This document shows positions 6,544 to 7,367 of a stretch of 7,367 nt of DNA, one piece after another. The first letter of the stretch is position 1, and every line of letters starts with the position of its first letter. The notes under the pieces are model-generated. The model was not told where the DNA came from. It saw nothing but the letters and a program-made list of their open reading frames with translations, and made no database searches. The DNA comes from Bacteriovoracales bacterium (lineage in GTDB: Bacteria > Bdellovibrionota > Bacteriovoracia > Bacteriovoracales > Bacteriovoracaceae), in NCBI GenBank assembly GCA_007117175.1, contig SKGZ01000007.1, positions 1 to 7,367 of the forward strand, written 5' to 3'. The position numbers and the translations under genes are program-made.

Positions 6544-7367
6544 ATGGGAGCTTTTAAATACGAAGGTTTTAATCGTGAGGGCAAGAAAATTTCAGGTCAA
6601 ATGGAAGCCCGAAATCTCATCGAAGTCAAGAAACTGCTTCGTCGTGAAGGTGTTCGCCCCACTAAGGTACAAGCCCCATCTATTTTTGATGTGGACCTCA
6701 ACCAATTAATTGCCGACAGTCTGGGAGCCACCGGCTTTACTGAAAAAGATCTCAATCGTTTCACCAAGCAATTGGCCACCTTATTAGATGCCGGAGTTCC
6801 TATTTTGCAATCACTGGAGATCCTGCACAAGCAAGAAAAAAACCGCGGATTAAAGAAATGTATTCTCAATATTTCTCGCTCTGTGGGGGATGGTAAAACT
6901 CTTAATGAATCCATGAGCCAGGAAAAGGGATTTAATAGACTCTATTGTCACTTGGTGAAAGCGGGAGAAGTCGCCGGTATTTTAGATGAGATTTTGGTTA
7001 AGCTCACTGAGTTCATGGAAAAACGCGAGGCCATTAAAAGAAAGATCAAAAAGGCCATGACCTACCCCACAGTAGTTGTGGTGGTGGGAATCGGTGTGGT
7101 CACAGCTTTACTCACCTTTGTGGTTCCAGCCTTTGTGGACATGATCCAAGACACTGGCCAAGAGGTACCCTTTCTCACTCAGTTAGTGATCGATGTTTCT
7201 GAGTTTTTTCAAGCCAATTTTCTCTTTATTTTTGCTGCTCTGATGGCCAGTGCTTTTGGTGTTGTGTACTTACTCAAGACTCCCAAGGGGCGAGAGGTCT
7301 TTGACCGCTGGATCATGAAAGTGCCTATTTTTGGTAATATTATTATCAAAGGAAACCTAAGCTCATT
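6544..7367 (+). CDS. pilC: Type IV pilus inner-membrane platform protein PilC (3' partial)
   Basis: The frame is open from the ATG at 6544 to the window end: 274 complete codons of a protein usually ~400 long. PilC is the polytopic inner-membrane platform that PilB and PilT act on. Visible parts: the short N-terminal region (MGAFKYEGFNREGKKISGQ, as in PilC/GspF), then the first GspF cytoplasmic domain (residues ~65-170) with FTKQLATLLDAGVPILQSLEIL and the conserved LVKAGEVAGILDEIL (137-151). Then a basic patch and YPTVVVVVGIGVV open the first membrane helix (about 176-198), followed by a short loop with the family's VPAFVDM; a second helix lies at about 225-247, and TPKGREVFDRWIMKVPIFG opens the second GspF domain. 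The second domain and last helix lie outside. AGAGAGG (6526-6532), inside the end of pilT, is the probable ribosome binding site, 11 bases from the ATG. The start follows the pilT stop by 3 bp, so translation is probably coupled. Confidence 0.94.
   Translation, partial: MGAFKYEGFNREGKKISGQMEARNLIEVKKLLRREGVRPTKVQAPSIFDVDLNQLIADSLGATGFTEKDLNRFTKQLATLLDAGVPILQSLEILHKQEKNRGLKKCILNISRSVGDGKTLNESMSQEKGFNRLYCHLVKAGEVAGILDEILVKLTEFMEKREAIKRKIKKAMTYPTVVVVVGIGVVTALLTFVVPAFVDMIQDTGQEVPFLTQLVIDVSEFFQANFLFIFAALMASAFGVVYLLKTPKGREVFDRWIMKVPIFGNIIIKGNLSS

Noticed and set aside
6597..6914. 105-codon minus-strand reading frame opposite pilC
   Set aside because: Lies wholly antisense to the well-supported pilC frame, which stays open to the window end; no domain is recognisable.

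Overview
The window is almost wholly coding on the + strand. It holds five colinear genes: a BatB/BatC-type fusion (left end cut off), batD, ribF, pilB and pilT, followed by the first two thirds of pilC (right end cut off). No RNA genes, insertion sequences, CRISPR arrays, origins or convincing terminators were found. The largest non-coding stretch is 66 bp, between ribF and pilB.

Organism: the DNA is AT-leaning, roughly 40% G+C by eye, and higher in the pilus genes than in the bat genes. The proteins are Gram-negative in type: a Bat (Bacteroides aerotolerance-like) inner-membrane/periplasmic set and a type IV pilus PilB-PilT-PilC motor set. A pilB-pilT-pilC order plus Bat proteins in a low-to-middle GC genome would suit a delta-proteobacterium-like lineage such as the Bdellovibrionota (Bdellovibrio/Bacteriovorax relatives). 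That assignment is inference; nothing in the window proves it.

Layout: (1) 1-2712 is the end of a bat operon. The first gene carries the end of a VWA-type region, two closely spaced hydrophobic helices, a TPR region and a Gln/Asp/Glu-rich tail; batD follows after 1 bp. (2) ribF (2675-3607) starts inside batD with a 38-bp overlap and encodes a complete bifunctional riboflavin kinase/FAD synthetase. (3) After 66 bp, a good ribosome binding site starts pilB (3674-5344, extension ATPase). pilT (5356-6540, retraction ATPase) follows after 11 bp and pilC (from 6544, inner-membrane platform) after 3 bp.

How they work together: PilB and PilT power assembly and disassembly of type IV pili on the PilC platform, so 3674-7367 is one functional module. 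The Bat proteins form a separate envelope module, usually linked to MoxR AAA+ ATPases and stress tolerance. RibF is a housekeeping cofactor enzyme. The tight spacing suggests bat-ribF are co-transcribed and pilBTC are co-transcribed; whether transcription runs through the 66-bp gap cannot be decided from sequence. I see no clearly new system here. The points most worth checking are the BatB-BatC fusion with its acidic/Gln-rich tail, the bat-ribF-pil linkage, the N-terminal extension of PilT and an unusual Cys in the PilB Asp box.
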